A DNA stretch of 64,000 nucleotides from Aldrovandia affinis (lineage: Eukaryota > Chordata > Actinopteri > Notacanthiformes > Halosauridae), in the NCBI GenBank assembly GCA_029706075.1, contig JAINUG010000031.1, positions 1,905,001 through 1,969,000 on the forward strand. The letters run 5' to 3'. The translations under genes and the position numbers were made by a program. Of the stretch, positions 31,548 to 44,438 are shown one piece after another. The notes beneath the pieces are model-generated. The model saw nothing but the letters and a program-made list of their open reading frames with translations, was not told the origin of the DNA and did not search any database. The number at the start of each line of letters is the position of its first letter. Position 1 is the first letter of the stretch.

Positions 31548-34500
31548 CGTGGGCAGTGTGTGCTCCGTCGTTCACGTGTCAGAATGGACGAAAGGATCAC
31601 TTGTTTGAAATGGAAAGAGGTCGACGGCGAAAGAGCGTTCTGTAAGCGTGTGTGCACGCACGTATGTGTTGGTGTGTGCGAGCGTGCCTGCGCGTGTGCG
31701 TGTGTGCGTGTGTGTGCAGGCGCATGTGTGTATGTTTGGGTGCATGCGTCTGGGTGCATGTGCGTGCATGTGCCTGTGTGCAAAATTCATGCCACCGTTG
31801 AAAATGTATTAATTGCTGCTTGTGCCTCTCTCAATTGAAAGAGCTGTCAGTAATATAAATCATCTCATTAGAAATGGCTGATAATGGGATTGGGGTATGT
31901 GGAGAGAGAGAGTGAGATTTAAGTATCGCCAAAACAAAAGGAAAATGTCCCAGCGATAAAAGTGGCAGAGCGCGGGAAGATTAAGAGATGAAGAACTGTT
32001 AGATGGAAGCCCCCTCTCGTGCCGACATGGCTTTTAACTGCATGACGCAAGGTTTTAATGCAAAAGATTAGTTTTGTTCTTACAGTTGTGTCCTGGCGGG
32101 AGAATATTTATATACATGGAAGCGTGCGTTTCTACGTCTGTGTGTGTTAATCAGGGGGAAATCAATCGTGAACCCAAAGTGAACAGACGAGACGTATAAA
32201 ATGCAACGTGATCGATGTCATTTCGTGTGGCTGACATATTTGGTGACAAACACTACCTTGCTGTACCGAGATGTGCGAACGCTGAATTGCATCGGAAGTT
32301 TGCACAGCAAATCAGCCGGATAGATAAATGAGCTATAGGCTCAGTCCGTGGCAGCGTGTGTATCTTTAAACGTGTAGAGGGAAGGGTTGCTAAATGATAT
32401 GTAAAAAGCTGACTATTTAAGAAACGTCTATTTAACGTGTTTTATTGTGGCAATTTACATTAGTGACTGTCATTCTGCCAGAAAGCTTTTAAAATCTGCT
32501 TCATTTGAAGTCCAAAAAGTGACACATGCCAACATTCATAGTCTCTCCGGATGTCAGCGTTGCGTATTGCGAGCTCCTCGTGTCCAGACCCTCTTTCGCA
32601 GGGCTGCATTAGAGGCCATTTGAATATTTCATTTCCTATTAATTATGCACTGTGACTCTCCGTGTCATTATGAAAAAAAAGTCTAATGTAACAAAGGATG
32701 AAAAGAAACCTCGCACATCGCCTCCGCGAGGAGACAAATTCCGAAGCTCCTCACGTACGGCACCGTTCATTGAAAATGCAGTGCGTGCCAGTTTAATGGA
32801 AGTAGAGACATCTTTAGGTTTTTTTTTTTTTTTTTTTTTTCGTTTGTTTTTTTCCCCCCTATGGTATTTTGTAAGATGCACTGAAATGTTTACAAGATTT
32901 CCTCTCCCCTTTAAATAAAGAGATGCTATTTTCATACTTAAGAAGCTGAATTTTAAGTCCATAATATTCACAATAGATAAAAAAAATGTTATTTATACAG
33001 TGTATATATATATAATACATTTTTGAGGGATTTTTTTTACTGTCTGCACTTCCTTAATTTATAGGTCCGTAGGTTATTTTATCCCCATTCCTGTTTTAAC
33101 ATGGTTTATTTAAAATGAGCACTCTGTTTGCATTGTGCATTGTTTGTACACAAAAATAAGACACAAGTGTTCTACCCTTTAAACGAAAAAGGAAAATAAT
33201 TGCCATGTGCATTTTGAAATTCCTTTTATTCAAAATGGAAGCCTTAACTTTAAAACTGAATAGCATCAATATTTGTCCCCCCGCCCCCCACGCAGGTGTC
33301 CATTCACACCGCTCGTGTTTTTTTTTAACGTGCAAACGTGTTGTCTGTATGTTAAGCAATCGCCCCCCACAACAAAACTGCCACGGTGGCCGCTAGATTT
33401 ATGGGCCATCATATCAGCGGCTTCGCCACCCGTTCTGCCCCGGTCAGGTCTGGCTACCTTTGATTTGCAGTAAATGATGGAAAAAGTGCATTTGAGAAGG
33501 CGAGCACGTCGCACCCCATTCTTTTTTTTCTCCCCCCAGCCCTGCCACGGCGCGCGCAGAGGCATGCCTAGTGACAGTGACCTACATGGTCACCGAAGAT
33601 GTGATATAATTTATGATATATATAATATATTGGATCCATTAGCGAGCATAATGAAGTAGTGAAATGAAAGGGTATTTGTGAAATCAGTTCAAACATCCCT
33701 CTCGGATTATGATTAAATGATTAATGAAATGCTCCTGCATAAGCATTTTCAAACAGTAATTCATGCGGAGGCTGATAAAAATCCTCCAATCATATTTCCT
33801 TCACTCGTGAACCTTATCTCCACCATTTTATATAAATCATGAAAAAAAACCCTGTCTGCTGCCGGCGAGCTACTTATTTAGATTAGTTATAAACGTGCAG
33901 AAAAAGAGAACATCTTCGTGGTATAAAATAATCATGCATAATTATATTCATAATTCAAGTTTGTGACAGATTCCATCTCTCTTCTTCTTGTTGTCCTTTG
34001 CCTTCCTTCTGGACTCATTTGAGCTCTCTTAATCTTGATGACATAATTAACTGAAAAAGCTACAAAAATAAGGGGATTCTGCAGACCAGAAAAAGGATGG
34101 GTCTTTTTAGAAGAAAAAGGTGATGGGGGGCACCTAATTTACAATACTTATTCAACCTGGAATTCCTAAGTCATTTCTCTTATCTGTAAAACTTACTTAA
34201 GTTTCAGCAGATCTAGCTACCTCATGAAATATGCATTTCATTCAATATTACTCAGTATATTTTATCATAGAAATTATTTCTTTTTCAAGATATGCAAAAT
34301 CCAGTTACACAAATCTCATTTATCCATGTATATTTTAGAGCACTACATGACTTTATGTATTTACCTTTTATAATATCCGTGTGTATATACCTTTTCCCGT
34401 TTATGCATTTCTAAAAAGAAAACTGACAGCCTCGATGAACTCTGATGATTGTAATGTGACATTATTTAAAACTATATCTAACAAAACATGCAAAATGTTG

Positions 34501-34554
34501 CGGTGAAATCTGAAATTCAAATATGGCTTGATGTGAATTTTGTATGTCTTTCAG

Positions 34555-34642
34555 GCATCTTAACAACGAGCATGCGCTGGACGACAGGAGTACGGCACAG
34601 TGCCGGGTGCAAATGCAGGTCGTTCAACAGCTGGAGCTGCAG
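34555..34642 (+). CDS. foxp1: FOXP1 exon: zinc-finger histidines and start of leucine zipper
   Basis: 88 bases from 'tctttcag' to 'CTGCAG|gtattg'; its first base completes a lysine codon, and it ends in phase 0. It encodes [20 protein letters not shown] and QVVQQLELQ. The two histidines of H-L-N-N-E-H complete the C2H2 finger (C-x4-C-x12-H-x4-H). The leucine zipper then begins; in FOXP proteins it mediates homo- and heterodimerisation needed for DNA binding and repression. Sequence is nearly identical to human FOXP1 (HLNSEH there, from memory). Confidence 0.98.
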
Positions 34643-36071
34643 GTATTGTCTCCCCCGATTTGTTTTTCAAAAACATTTGTCGCTCCGTTCCCACACTTCC
34701 TTTGTCTGCAGCTCCTCCTCGTCTTGTCGATATGAGCCATGGGTCAGAGATGGAAGAGGGTGTGGGGCGGGGGGTAGAGGAATAAAATTATTTTGTACAT
34801 TTGTGAGTAACCAGTCATTAAAAATGTGTTATGTATGCATGACAGCTAGGCAAAGATATATGAAGGGCCCGGGGCTAAGTAGAGAAGATAATTACATTTT
34901 GAATTTTACTAGGTTTTAAAGTCATTTATGACTTTTAACTGTTTGGCACTAATAATAAAACACTTTGTGAAATACAGTAGTAAGGCAGCAACAGCGGCGG
35001 GTGTTCTCAATGGAAGAAATCAGACGCATGTCGAATGGGCACACATCAGACTTTCTAGGTTCAGCGTAGTCGTGGACCATGCGATCGTCAGCCGTGCTTC
35101 AAACGGATCGACGTATCGAGAAGTATAAAAATGTGTACCCTCCGTAGATTTATTATAACAGATGAGAAAATACACACACGCACATTAGAGGCACTTAATG
35201 AGGGGAGGGGGTAGCACTGTTTATGTTTTGCCATTGTTCCAACAATGTGTATTAATTAAAGGTCAGTGGAACCGTCACTGTGGCGGATCACTCACGCACG
35301 CATTCGTGACTAATCACAATAAAATCATCTCATCAGCGTTGCGGTCAGGTGAGGCTGCTGCAGGGATTTTTAAATCCCTCCTTGTGAGACTCTAGGGCCG
35401 ACCGTATAGGCCAGGGTTCCTCGAACGACAGTCCTCGTGGGCCGAGCACTGCTGTTCAGAGTGTGACGACACTCTGGCCAATTAATTGCATCAATTGTTC
35501 AATTAACTACCCGCGAGAAAGGAAAACCAGGACCGGATTTAGATCCGTGGGCCAGATTTGAGGAACTCTGATATAGACCAATCAAATTGCTTTATTCCTG
35601 TGTGTGGGGGGGGGGGAGAAAAACGAAAAAAGCCAACAGAGAGTTTGTTTCTGACCCATCGCCTGAGCTCCATTCCATCTCTCTATCAATTGGGCTGGCA
35701 TAAAAGACTGCTATATGCCTAAACAAACAGGGAAAGGACATTTGCACTGCCACTAACCTCGTTGCCTCTTTAACCATGTAAGGGGGATAGATCAGGAGGG
35801 AGCGTGTCCGTGTGGAGAAAGTGACAAGGCAGACCAGCTATTGAGGCCTCAATCCAGCGACAGCCATAGAACAAAAGTGACTGAAGGATATAGAGGAAGG
35901 CGTAGTGGAAGCGATTGCCATGTTTAGTTTGCGCGTGGGAGAAACCGTTGTGTAATCTCATGTGTGTAAGAACTAAGCAGAAACGACCGTGGTAAACACA
36001 TATTGTCTCAGGATCCGAATTGGGAGTTTTGCTCATTATTAATTCAATGCTTTTGTTTATCCGTCACACAG
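34643..36071. other. Intron, 1.4 kb, with a hAT-like MITE
   Basis: Apart from the MITE at 35412-35570 it holds a G run at 35608-35617 and otherwise unremarkable sequence. The acceptor is 'cgtcacacag'. Confidence 0.85.
35412..35570. mobile_element. hAT-like nonautonomous element (MITE), 159 bp
   Basis: The ends are inverted: CAGGGTTCCTCGAA on the left, and TTTGAGGAACTCTG on the right, whose complement is CAGAGTTCCTCAAA. That is 12 of 14 matching, in the style of hAT/Charlie termini (CAGGG...). The flanking 8-mers GTATAGGC (35404-35411) and ATATAGAC (35571-35578) match at six of eight positions, consistent with an aged 8-bp hAT target duplication. It has no coding capacity. Confidence 0.75.
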
Positions 36072-36155
36072 CTGGCGAAAGACAAAGAACGTCTGCAAGC
36101 CATGATGACTCATCTACATGTCAAATCCACTGAGCCTAAACCGGCCCCACAGCCA
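36072..36155 (+). CDS. foxp1: FOXP1 exon: leucine zipper, second half
   Basis: 28 codons, phase 0 at both ends, between 'cacacag' and 'CCA|gtgagt'. It encodes LAKDKERLQAMMTHLHVKST and EPKPAPQP. Together with the previous exon it makes the leucine-zipper dimerisation helix. Human FOXP1 differs only by 'PKAAPQP' (memory). 'KDKERLQ' is the FOXP1 version; FOXP2 has 'KERERLQ', so this residue pattern supports FOXP1. The final proline forms, with the next exon, the PLNLV motif that binds the CtBP co-repressor in FOXP1/2. Confidence 0.98.
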
Positions 36156-36276
36156 GTGAGTATCAATGCCGTCGTTCCTGTTTATTTGTTTGTTCATTTA
36201 TTCGAGCGTTTATCCGTTTATCGAGCAATGCACCCCGCGTTCAAAATAAATGCTTATTTTCTGAGTGACAAAAAGG

Positions 36277-36315
<39 letters not shown>

Positions 36316-36912
36316 ACTAATATTGGCTTTGCAGGGTGACATTTTTTTGTTTTATAATTACATTTCTGATCTGGGTAATAATGGGCTGTCGTGACTGCTG
36401 GGTTTGTGTTTTTGTGGTCTCAGCTTGCCTGTGTGGAGAACTCAATTGTTGGCATCAGAGATCCTATGTTTTTTTTTCCTTTGCGTGCCGCTCAGGGCAC
36501 ATACTTTCTCAAATCAACCGATTGATCTGGAACAGAAATCAGTATTGTGCATCCTTCAATTCACATGGCCCATCTAGATCTCTAAGGTACAATGGTGTTT
36601 ACTGCCCAGCGTCGATACGTACAAATGAACTGGGCATCGGCAGAACTACAGTTGCGCGTGCGTCTAGTCAATATGGCCCAATGCAGCTCAATGGGAAACG
36701 GTGGGTGCTTACAAGCATTAACAAATGAGCCAAAATCACTTGTTCCTTTTGTGTTCGTATTTATTTGGATATAAATGTGACCACTGGCGATATGACACAT
36801 TTCATTTATGAGTAAGTGAGATGGAATTTTTATTCTATATATTGAAGTTTGTAATTGTCCTGTTAATTTTAATAGCTTAATGGTTTCTCAGGTTTATGCA
36901 TAGTTAGGGGCC

Positions 36913-36957
<45 letters not shown>

Positions 36958-39900
36958 TGTGTGTGTGTGTGTGTGTATGCGTTTATGTATGTATAAATGT
37001 GTGTGTGAGTAAAATCCATGTACCCTAAATACCTCAGTTATCATACAGTCCATAAATAACAGCAGTACTCTACGTAGTCATGTATGATGACGTGCCTCTC
37101 CTCAATCTCCTCATTCATTGTGACAGTTCACTCATTGTGACAGACACATGAAAGCTAGAGCACTGCTAGGCCGGTGGTGGTGGAGAGCTCCTCCACCGCC
37201 GCGCACCTCTAATCATCTATTTACAGCCCGGCTGGAACTATGGGCAGGCCGCGCGGGGGGGGAAGAGTCAACACAAAGCGCCGGGGAGAAGTAAAGCCAC
37301 AATAGGTTGCCTGTCAGAGGCTTGCGTCTGTCACACGCGGTGATTGTGTGGATTAGCCTGCCCAAAAGGGCCTAAGGCTGGGGCATTTGTGTATGAAAAG
37401 TGGCTCGGTGGCAGATAGCATCTCTAATTCTTCGCCCCCTCTCTCTCTCTCTGTCACGACGGACCCTTGGAATTGGACGCGTCGGAGCGCGCGGTTAACC
37501 GCGACGCTCGGTGGGGTCGACCGACGCTCCTTTCATTCGAGCGAATAAGGCAGCGTGCGTTCCTTTCGCCGCGTGGCCGCGTTCGGTGACTGCCGCGCCG
37601 ATCGGGCCATGCCTCGCACTGAGAGCGTCTGCCGCTTCGTTGCAGGAGTCGCGCTGCTGCCGTCTGGGGACGTAGTGGTAGCGGTGTGTTCATGAGACTA
37701 GGTCTACCGTGTTCACGCTTGGAATGGACTGGCGGGGGGAAGGCCCTGTTAGTCATTGTGAGCAGTTCTGTGGCTTTAATGGATCAATGGACAGAGCTTA
37801 ACTGCTCTTTGATTATTGTTGAAAATAATGGGTAGCAGCACACAGCCTCCTCGCCCATACATCCATATTTGTATGAAGACGTTCTGTAATGGACTTATCT
37901 TCATCTTTATGAAAACAAAACAAACACATAATAGATAACATTTCAATGGATGATGGGGTATAAAGCTTTCTAATTGAATTCCTTGATTTGTGAATGTTTA
38001 TCCGAGGCTTGGGATTGCATATGTATTCAAATGGCTTTGTGTATTCATGTAATTGTGTTTGTGTGTGTGTGTGTGCGCGTGTGCGTGTGTGCGTGTGCGT
38101 GTGTGGTGGTAAGCGTGGAGGTGGGTGTGTGTAGTTTGTGTCACTAAACATTCTTGTCATAAATCTGACCTTTTGCTTTTCATAATTAAGGACAGACTTT
38201 TGTTTATTTTTCTTTAGCAGCCTGGCGAGTCAAAGCCAGTATAATTAGATCACCAATTACCATTTAATTAATTTCTGTCTGAAGTCTCATTTTGTCTCTG
38301 TGTTGGAGTGAACCCAAACCGTGATGAAAACAAAGGAGAGCCTATTATGAGCCTGTCTGGTCCATTGTCGAGGGTACTCGCTGTTTATGTCTTCCGAATA
38401 TGTATGAAATGTGAAACGAAACAAGCCAGTCCACAGGAAAATAAGTTAGCAACGATTCCTTTCCAAATGATCTTGAGAAAGTAATGTTCCTGTATTATGT
38501 ATTTCATTCGTGATTCACACCACAGTCGTTCCCATTGTGAATACTTATCTTTTTTCCAGTCGGTAGAAATAAATTAGATGCTAAATTATACACACATTTT
38601 AGCTTTAGGATTGTGAATATTTGTGTGCATAATCACAATTCTGTCATTTAAATGAAATACATATTTGTTTACTGTATTCACATGAGTACAGGGCAAATTA
38701 CAAACCAGGGCAAATAAACCATAGTAAAAAAAATTAATAAATTATAATAAAAAACAATGCACTGAATAATAAAAAATGGCTACACGTCTGTAAAGGTCAA
38801 GGATGAATTTGCGGATGGTGCAACCTCAGTGTGTCTTTACTACACCTGTCTATCAAGTTGAACATCTCGCCAGTAATGACTGTTAATAGGGTTGTGGTAA
38901 TTGGGTGGCCGTGAAGGATCTGTGCTGTGTGGGTGAGATGTTAAACACTGTCTGCTCACTTTCACCTGTGTGCTCTCCGTCCCTACCGCCGCACGCGCCA
39001 TTATCAAAAAAATTCGACATCTGATACCTCCAGAGCAATTGACAGCCTTGACATTTCATTAATTTGTTAGCTCAATCCGCAAATGATTGTCAAAGATGAA
39101 ACGCCTTCTGCCCACTCTCTCTGTTTCGCTCTCCTTTTCCTCGCCGACTGAAGTCATGTTTAATTTGGAAACTGGCCTCCTTCGGCAAATTAGCAATTAG
39201 AACAATTTTGTGGGAATATGTATATGTGTCATTAGTTTTCCTGCAAATTAATAGTGGGAGCATGGGTCAGGCTCGAATTTTCCACTTGACTGCAGCTCCT
39301 CTTTAGAGATTTGGCACTGTTTGGAGCGACCACAGCTGCTTGAAGCCATGGTATACCTTTGGAGCGCTCTGCTTAATTAGTTTACCTTGTAGCCATTATT
39401 ACTAATATCCCGCCTCTCCCCTTGAAAAAAAAAAAAAAAAAAGACTCTTTCTGAAAAATATTCCAGAGACATCTTGCGCCAGCGTAGCCTGATGATGGGG
39501 TCATTCAGATACAGCATTTAATCATTAGATCACCCCTATAAGCATCTCCTAATTAGAGTCCTTACAATACAATTTCGTCTTGTAATTAGCCCAGATTGGC
39601 TGCTTCCTCTGTAGCTTATTAGTGGCTGCTCAGCGGTAGGTGTGAATCACACTGTCATTTGTCAAGCCTGTTAAAGCCTCCCTCTTCCTCCACATCAGCA
39701 GCTCCACTGTACCCAGCGCCACAGATTAGAGCGAGGGGCCGTCCGAGCGTCGAGGGATCAGACAAAGGGGAATGAATCACAGAGCTGTGATCAGAATCAA
39801 TAACTTAAAGCAATGTGGAGGGGGGGGGGGGGGTGACTGAGGCCAGACCAGGCCAAGCAGGGTACTGAAATGCAATGCCATTGTTTGTAAATGAGGGTCG

Positions 39901-40019
39901 TCCATAAGGTGGGAGCAGGGTGAAACCTGGATTGTGCAGCCAAAAGTGAATCGCAACGGCCATGCTTTACGATATGACTTGCTCAACTGCGCAATCTTTT
40001 CTCTCTCTTTTCTCCCCAG
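36156..40019. other. Intron, 3.9 kb
   Basis: Contains (AT)n at 36283-36313, (TA)n then (TG)n at 36923-36976, a GC-rich patch at 37470-37680, a (TG)n-rich run at 38058-38105, an A run at 39425-39441 and a G run at 39821-39833. The block 38990-39680 is AT-rich with several TAATTA/ATTAAT cores and no repeats, and is a candidate conserved noncoding element. No exon was seen. Confidence 0.75.
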
Positions 40020-40221
40020 CTGAACCTAGTGTCCAATGTCACCCTCTCCAAAACAGCCCCCGAAGCCTCCCCCCAAAGCTTACCTCACACACCCACCACG
40101 CCCACCACGCCCCTCACACCACTGTCCCAGGGCCCGTCGGTCATCACCCCCAACAACCTGCACAGCGTGGGACCAATCCGCAGACGCTATTCAGAGAAGT
40201 ACAACATACCCATCTCCCCAG
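40020..40221 (+). CDS. foxp1: FOXP1 exon: CtBP-binding motif and linker to the forkhead
   Basis: 202 bases from 'ctccccag' to 'CCAG|gtaact', phase 0 in and phase 1 out. It encodes [20 protein letters not shown], a Thr/Pro-rich stretch ('[14 protein letters not shown]'), 'SQGPSVITP' and '[18 protein letters not shown]'. The start completes P-LNLV, the CtBP interaction motif. The basic GPIRRR segment may add to nuclear localisation. Human FOXP1 is collinear throughout ('[19 protein letters not shown]'). The Thr-Pro region is low complexity and presumably disordered. Confidence 0.97.
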
Positions 40222-40498
40222 GTAACTGCATCCAAATTTACAGAGTTCATATTTCAGTGGGCCTAGCAAAAAAGTCCCCCCACCCACTTCCAGTACTTAC
40301 TATTAGACGCTAGAATCGTATGAATGCGTAATTTTAACTCACTCAAATATATATTTGTATCATATTTTTTAATATTATTATATTATAGATTATTACTGTG
40401 CTGTGGTCTCTTTGTGAATGTTTTATTTCTGTCCTTTTATGTCATTTCTCGTTATGCTGTTTAAAAAGGAAAATAATCATTTCTGTTCCCGTCCACAG
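40222..40498. other. Intron, 277 bp
   Basis: Short intron between gtaact and 'cgtccacag'. Nothing notable was seen inside. Confidence 0.9.
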
Positions 40499-40575
40499 AC
40501 ATTGTTCAGAACAAAGAGTTTTACATGAATGCTGAAGTAAGGCCTCCTTTTACATATGCCTCGCTAATAAGGCAG
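40499..40575 (+). CDS. foxp1: FOXP1 exon: start of forkhead domain
   Basis: 77 bases, entering in phase 1 and leaving in phase 0 ('AGGCAG|gtaagg'). It encodes D, then [20 protein letters not shown] and SLIRQ. '[13 protein letters not shown]' is the conserved beginning of the FOXP forkhead (helix 1). Human FOXP1 reads '[25 protein letters not shown]' (memory), so only the flank before the domain differs. Confidence 0.98.
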
Positions 40576-41254
40576 GTAAGGAACCCCTATTTAATTTATT
40601 CCTGGCTGAAACACAACGTAATGTTTTTAATCTGTCATGCACAGAATAGCGTTTTCATCTGCTTCACTGAGTTCATCAGCTGGAATTGGATGTACAGTAT
40701 ATAAATATTCAGCATGGGCTCAAACTGCTCGTTTTCACATTTTCCCCCTCCGTGTTAAATTCCAAGTACAATTTAGACAAACAGTGGAAGATGAACCATC
40801 TGCAAGTGAGCAGGGGAATGTAAGCAGGACTTTAAAATGTCCATATATAACAATTGCTTTTGATTAAGCATTACAATGAATGTGATTATTATGAAATTCA
40901 TTTCACACAACAGTAGGAATGAACCTGTTCAAAGATGGCCAGTCAATTATCACCAGCCTCAGTAATCTCTGATCTCTGGAATTAATCTGGGCTCTGGATA
41001 ATTACTGGCCTGTAATCTGCCTGTGAAATGTTTTTTCGCTTTTCTTCATTGAAGAAGGGGTGGGGGGGGTGTAAGTTGTATTTAAATCTCCATATTTAAA
41101 CGAGAAACTGAAAGAGGTTTGTAAACAAAGTAGGGAGAAATAGACTGTGGCCAAGGTTTCACAGCTTTGTTGTCAAGATTAGACATGGTGACATTTTTTT
41201 TTGTTCATTAGCATTTTTGAAGGGCATATAATATTTCCCATCTTTGTTTCCTAG
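40576..41254. other. Intron, 679 bp
   Basis: AT-rich intron with a G run near 41060. No other feature was seen. Confidence 0.9.
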
Positions 41255-43187
<1,933 letters not shown>

Positions 43188-43357
43188 GGTGCCATTCGCA
43201 CCAACCTTTCCCTACATAACTGCTTTGTGAGAGTAGAGGATGAGTTTGGGTCCTACTGGACCGTCGATGACGAAGAGTTTAAGCACGGCCGCCACGTACA
43301 GAGGGGCCGCCCTCGGAAGTACAGCGCAGATGAGAACTTTGACGAGCTGCTTGTACA
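43188..43357 (+). CDS. foxp1: FOXP1 alternative forkhead exon (FOXP1-ES / exon 18b type)
   Basis: 170 bases, phase 0 in and phase 2 out, from 'gtgcccag' to 'GTACA|gtaagc'. It encodes GAIRTNLSLHNCFVRVEDEF, GSYWTVDDEEFKHGRHVQRG and 'RPRKYSADENFDELLVQ'. It aligns with the canonical exon but changes the recognition helix: N-A-V-R-H becomes G-A-I-R-T, and the end is 16 residues longer. The arginine contact and the W-T-V-D core are kept. The match to the human exon 18b used in FOXP1-ES (embryonic stem cell isoform) is strong from memory ('RGRPRKY', 'DENFDEL'). Intact frame, good splice sites and conserved sequence argue that it is functional. It joins 43962 in frame (CA plus G makes Gln). Confidence 0.93.
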
Positions 43358-43961
43358 GTAAGCCTCCCCGCCTGCTTCAGCCTCCCCACCGATCCTTCCC
43401 CCCCTCCCCCCCCTGCTCTGGCTTCCCCCCTCTTTGCCTCTGTGTCATGCCATCTCTGATTCCCCTGTGTTCAGCCATTTACCAGACTCTGTTCCGTCAA
43501 CTCTGGGTTTTCCTCCCCGATAAAATAACTGTGTGTAGTTTTGACACCTCTAAATGAAATGTCTACACTAGTCATGCTTGTGCCTCTGTGGCCATATAAA
43601 GCCACATGTCAGATATTCGCAGAAAATATTATAAACGCAGATATGTAATTTCATTACTACATATTGATTTTACTGGAGTGTTTATAGGAAATTGGAACAG
43701 CATCTGGTCATGAGGCTTCAGCGTCCATCAATCTGTGAACCATTATCGCATGGGATTTCAAACAGCCCAGCACTATTTATTTAGACTTGCTTCGAAATCT
43801 GCTCCTAGTCCCCTTTATGTAAAATTGTCCTCCAATATGTTAAGTGCATACATCAGTCTTAAAATCTCTCTTATTCAGTTTGATTGAGGATCTATGCTGC
43901 AGATTTCACAGAATTAGCCGCTGCTATAGAAATGTAACGTTGTGTTTGATCACATCTGCAG
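43358..43961. other. Intron, 604 bp
   Basis: Starts gtaagc with a C-rich run at about 43398-43420 and ends 'cacatctgcag'. No other feature was seen. Confidence 0.9.
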
Positions 43962-44031
43962 GAGCCCTGCCCTGGTGAAGAACATGCAAACCAGTCTGGG
44001 CTATGGTCCAACTCTCTCCGCTGCCTTTCAG
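43962..44031 (+). CDS. foxp1: FOXP1 exon after the forkhead
   Basis: 70 bases; the first base completes Gly after the canonical exon or Gln after the alternative one, and it ends in phase 0 ('TTTCAG|gtacta'). It encodes SPALVKNMQTSLGYGPTLSA and AFQ. Human FOXP1 reads '[23 protein letters not shown]' (memory), so this post-forkhead stretch is moderately conserved. Confidence 0.96.
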
Positions 44032-44271
44032 GTACTACAGCACATGTGGGAACACAGCTGTGCTCTTTTACTTTGGAGGTGACACATAATGTCGTGAAAT
44101 TAAACACAGTGCTCTCACAGTTTGATCCCTTGTTGATGGCCAAGCTGTTTGTTTTTTTTGTTTCCCCCCCCCTCCCCCCCGTTACTTCTGATGGTGGTGG
44201 TGTGCTTGAAGGTGAAACGCTTGAGAGGGTTTTCTTCTTCTTCTCACGTAAATTCTCTGCGTGCTTTTCAG
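44032..44271. other. Intron, 240 bp
   Basis: Short intron with a C run near 44166-44180. The acceptor is 'tgcttttcag'. Confidence 0.9.
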
Positions 44272-44438
44272 GCTTCGATGGCAGAAAACAACATACCTCT
44301 ATACACTACTGCTTCCATGGGTAGTCCCACTCTGAACTCCCTGGCCAACGTGTTTCGAGAGGAGATGAATGGAGCGATGGAACATGGAAACAGCAATGGC
44401 AGTGACAGCAGCCCTGGACGTTCTCCTTTGCCAGCTAT
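44272..44438 (+). CDS. foxp1: FOXP1 exon: C-terminal region
   Basis: 167 bases, phase 0 in and phase 2 out ('GCTAT|gtgagt'). It encodes [40 protein letters not shown] and '[16 protein letters not shown]'. It is collinear with human '[20 protein letters not shown]' and 'EELNGAMEH', ending in 'SDSSPGRSP'. The Ser/Pro-rich end may be a phosphorylation target, which is an inference from composition. Confidence 0.97.
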
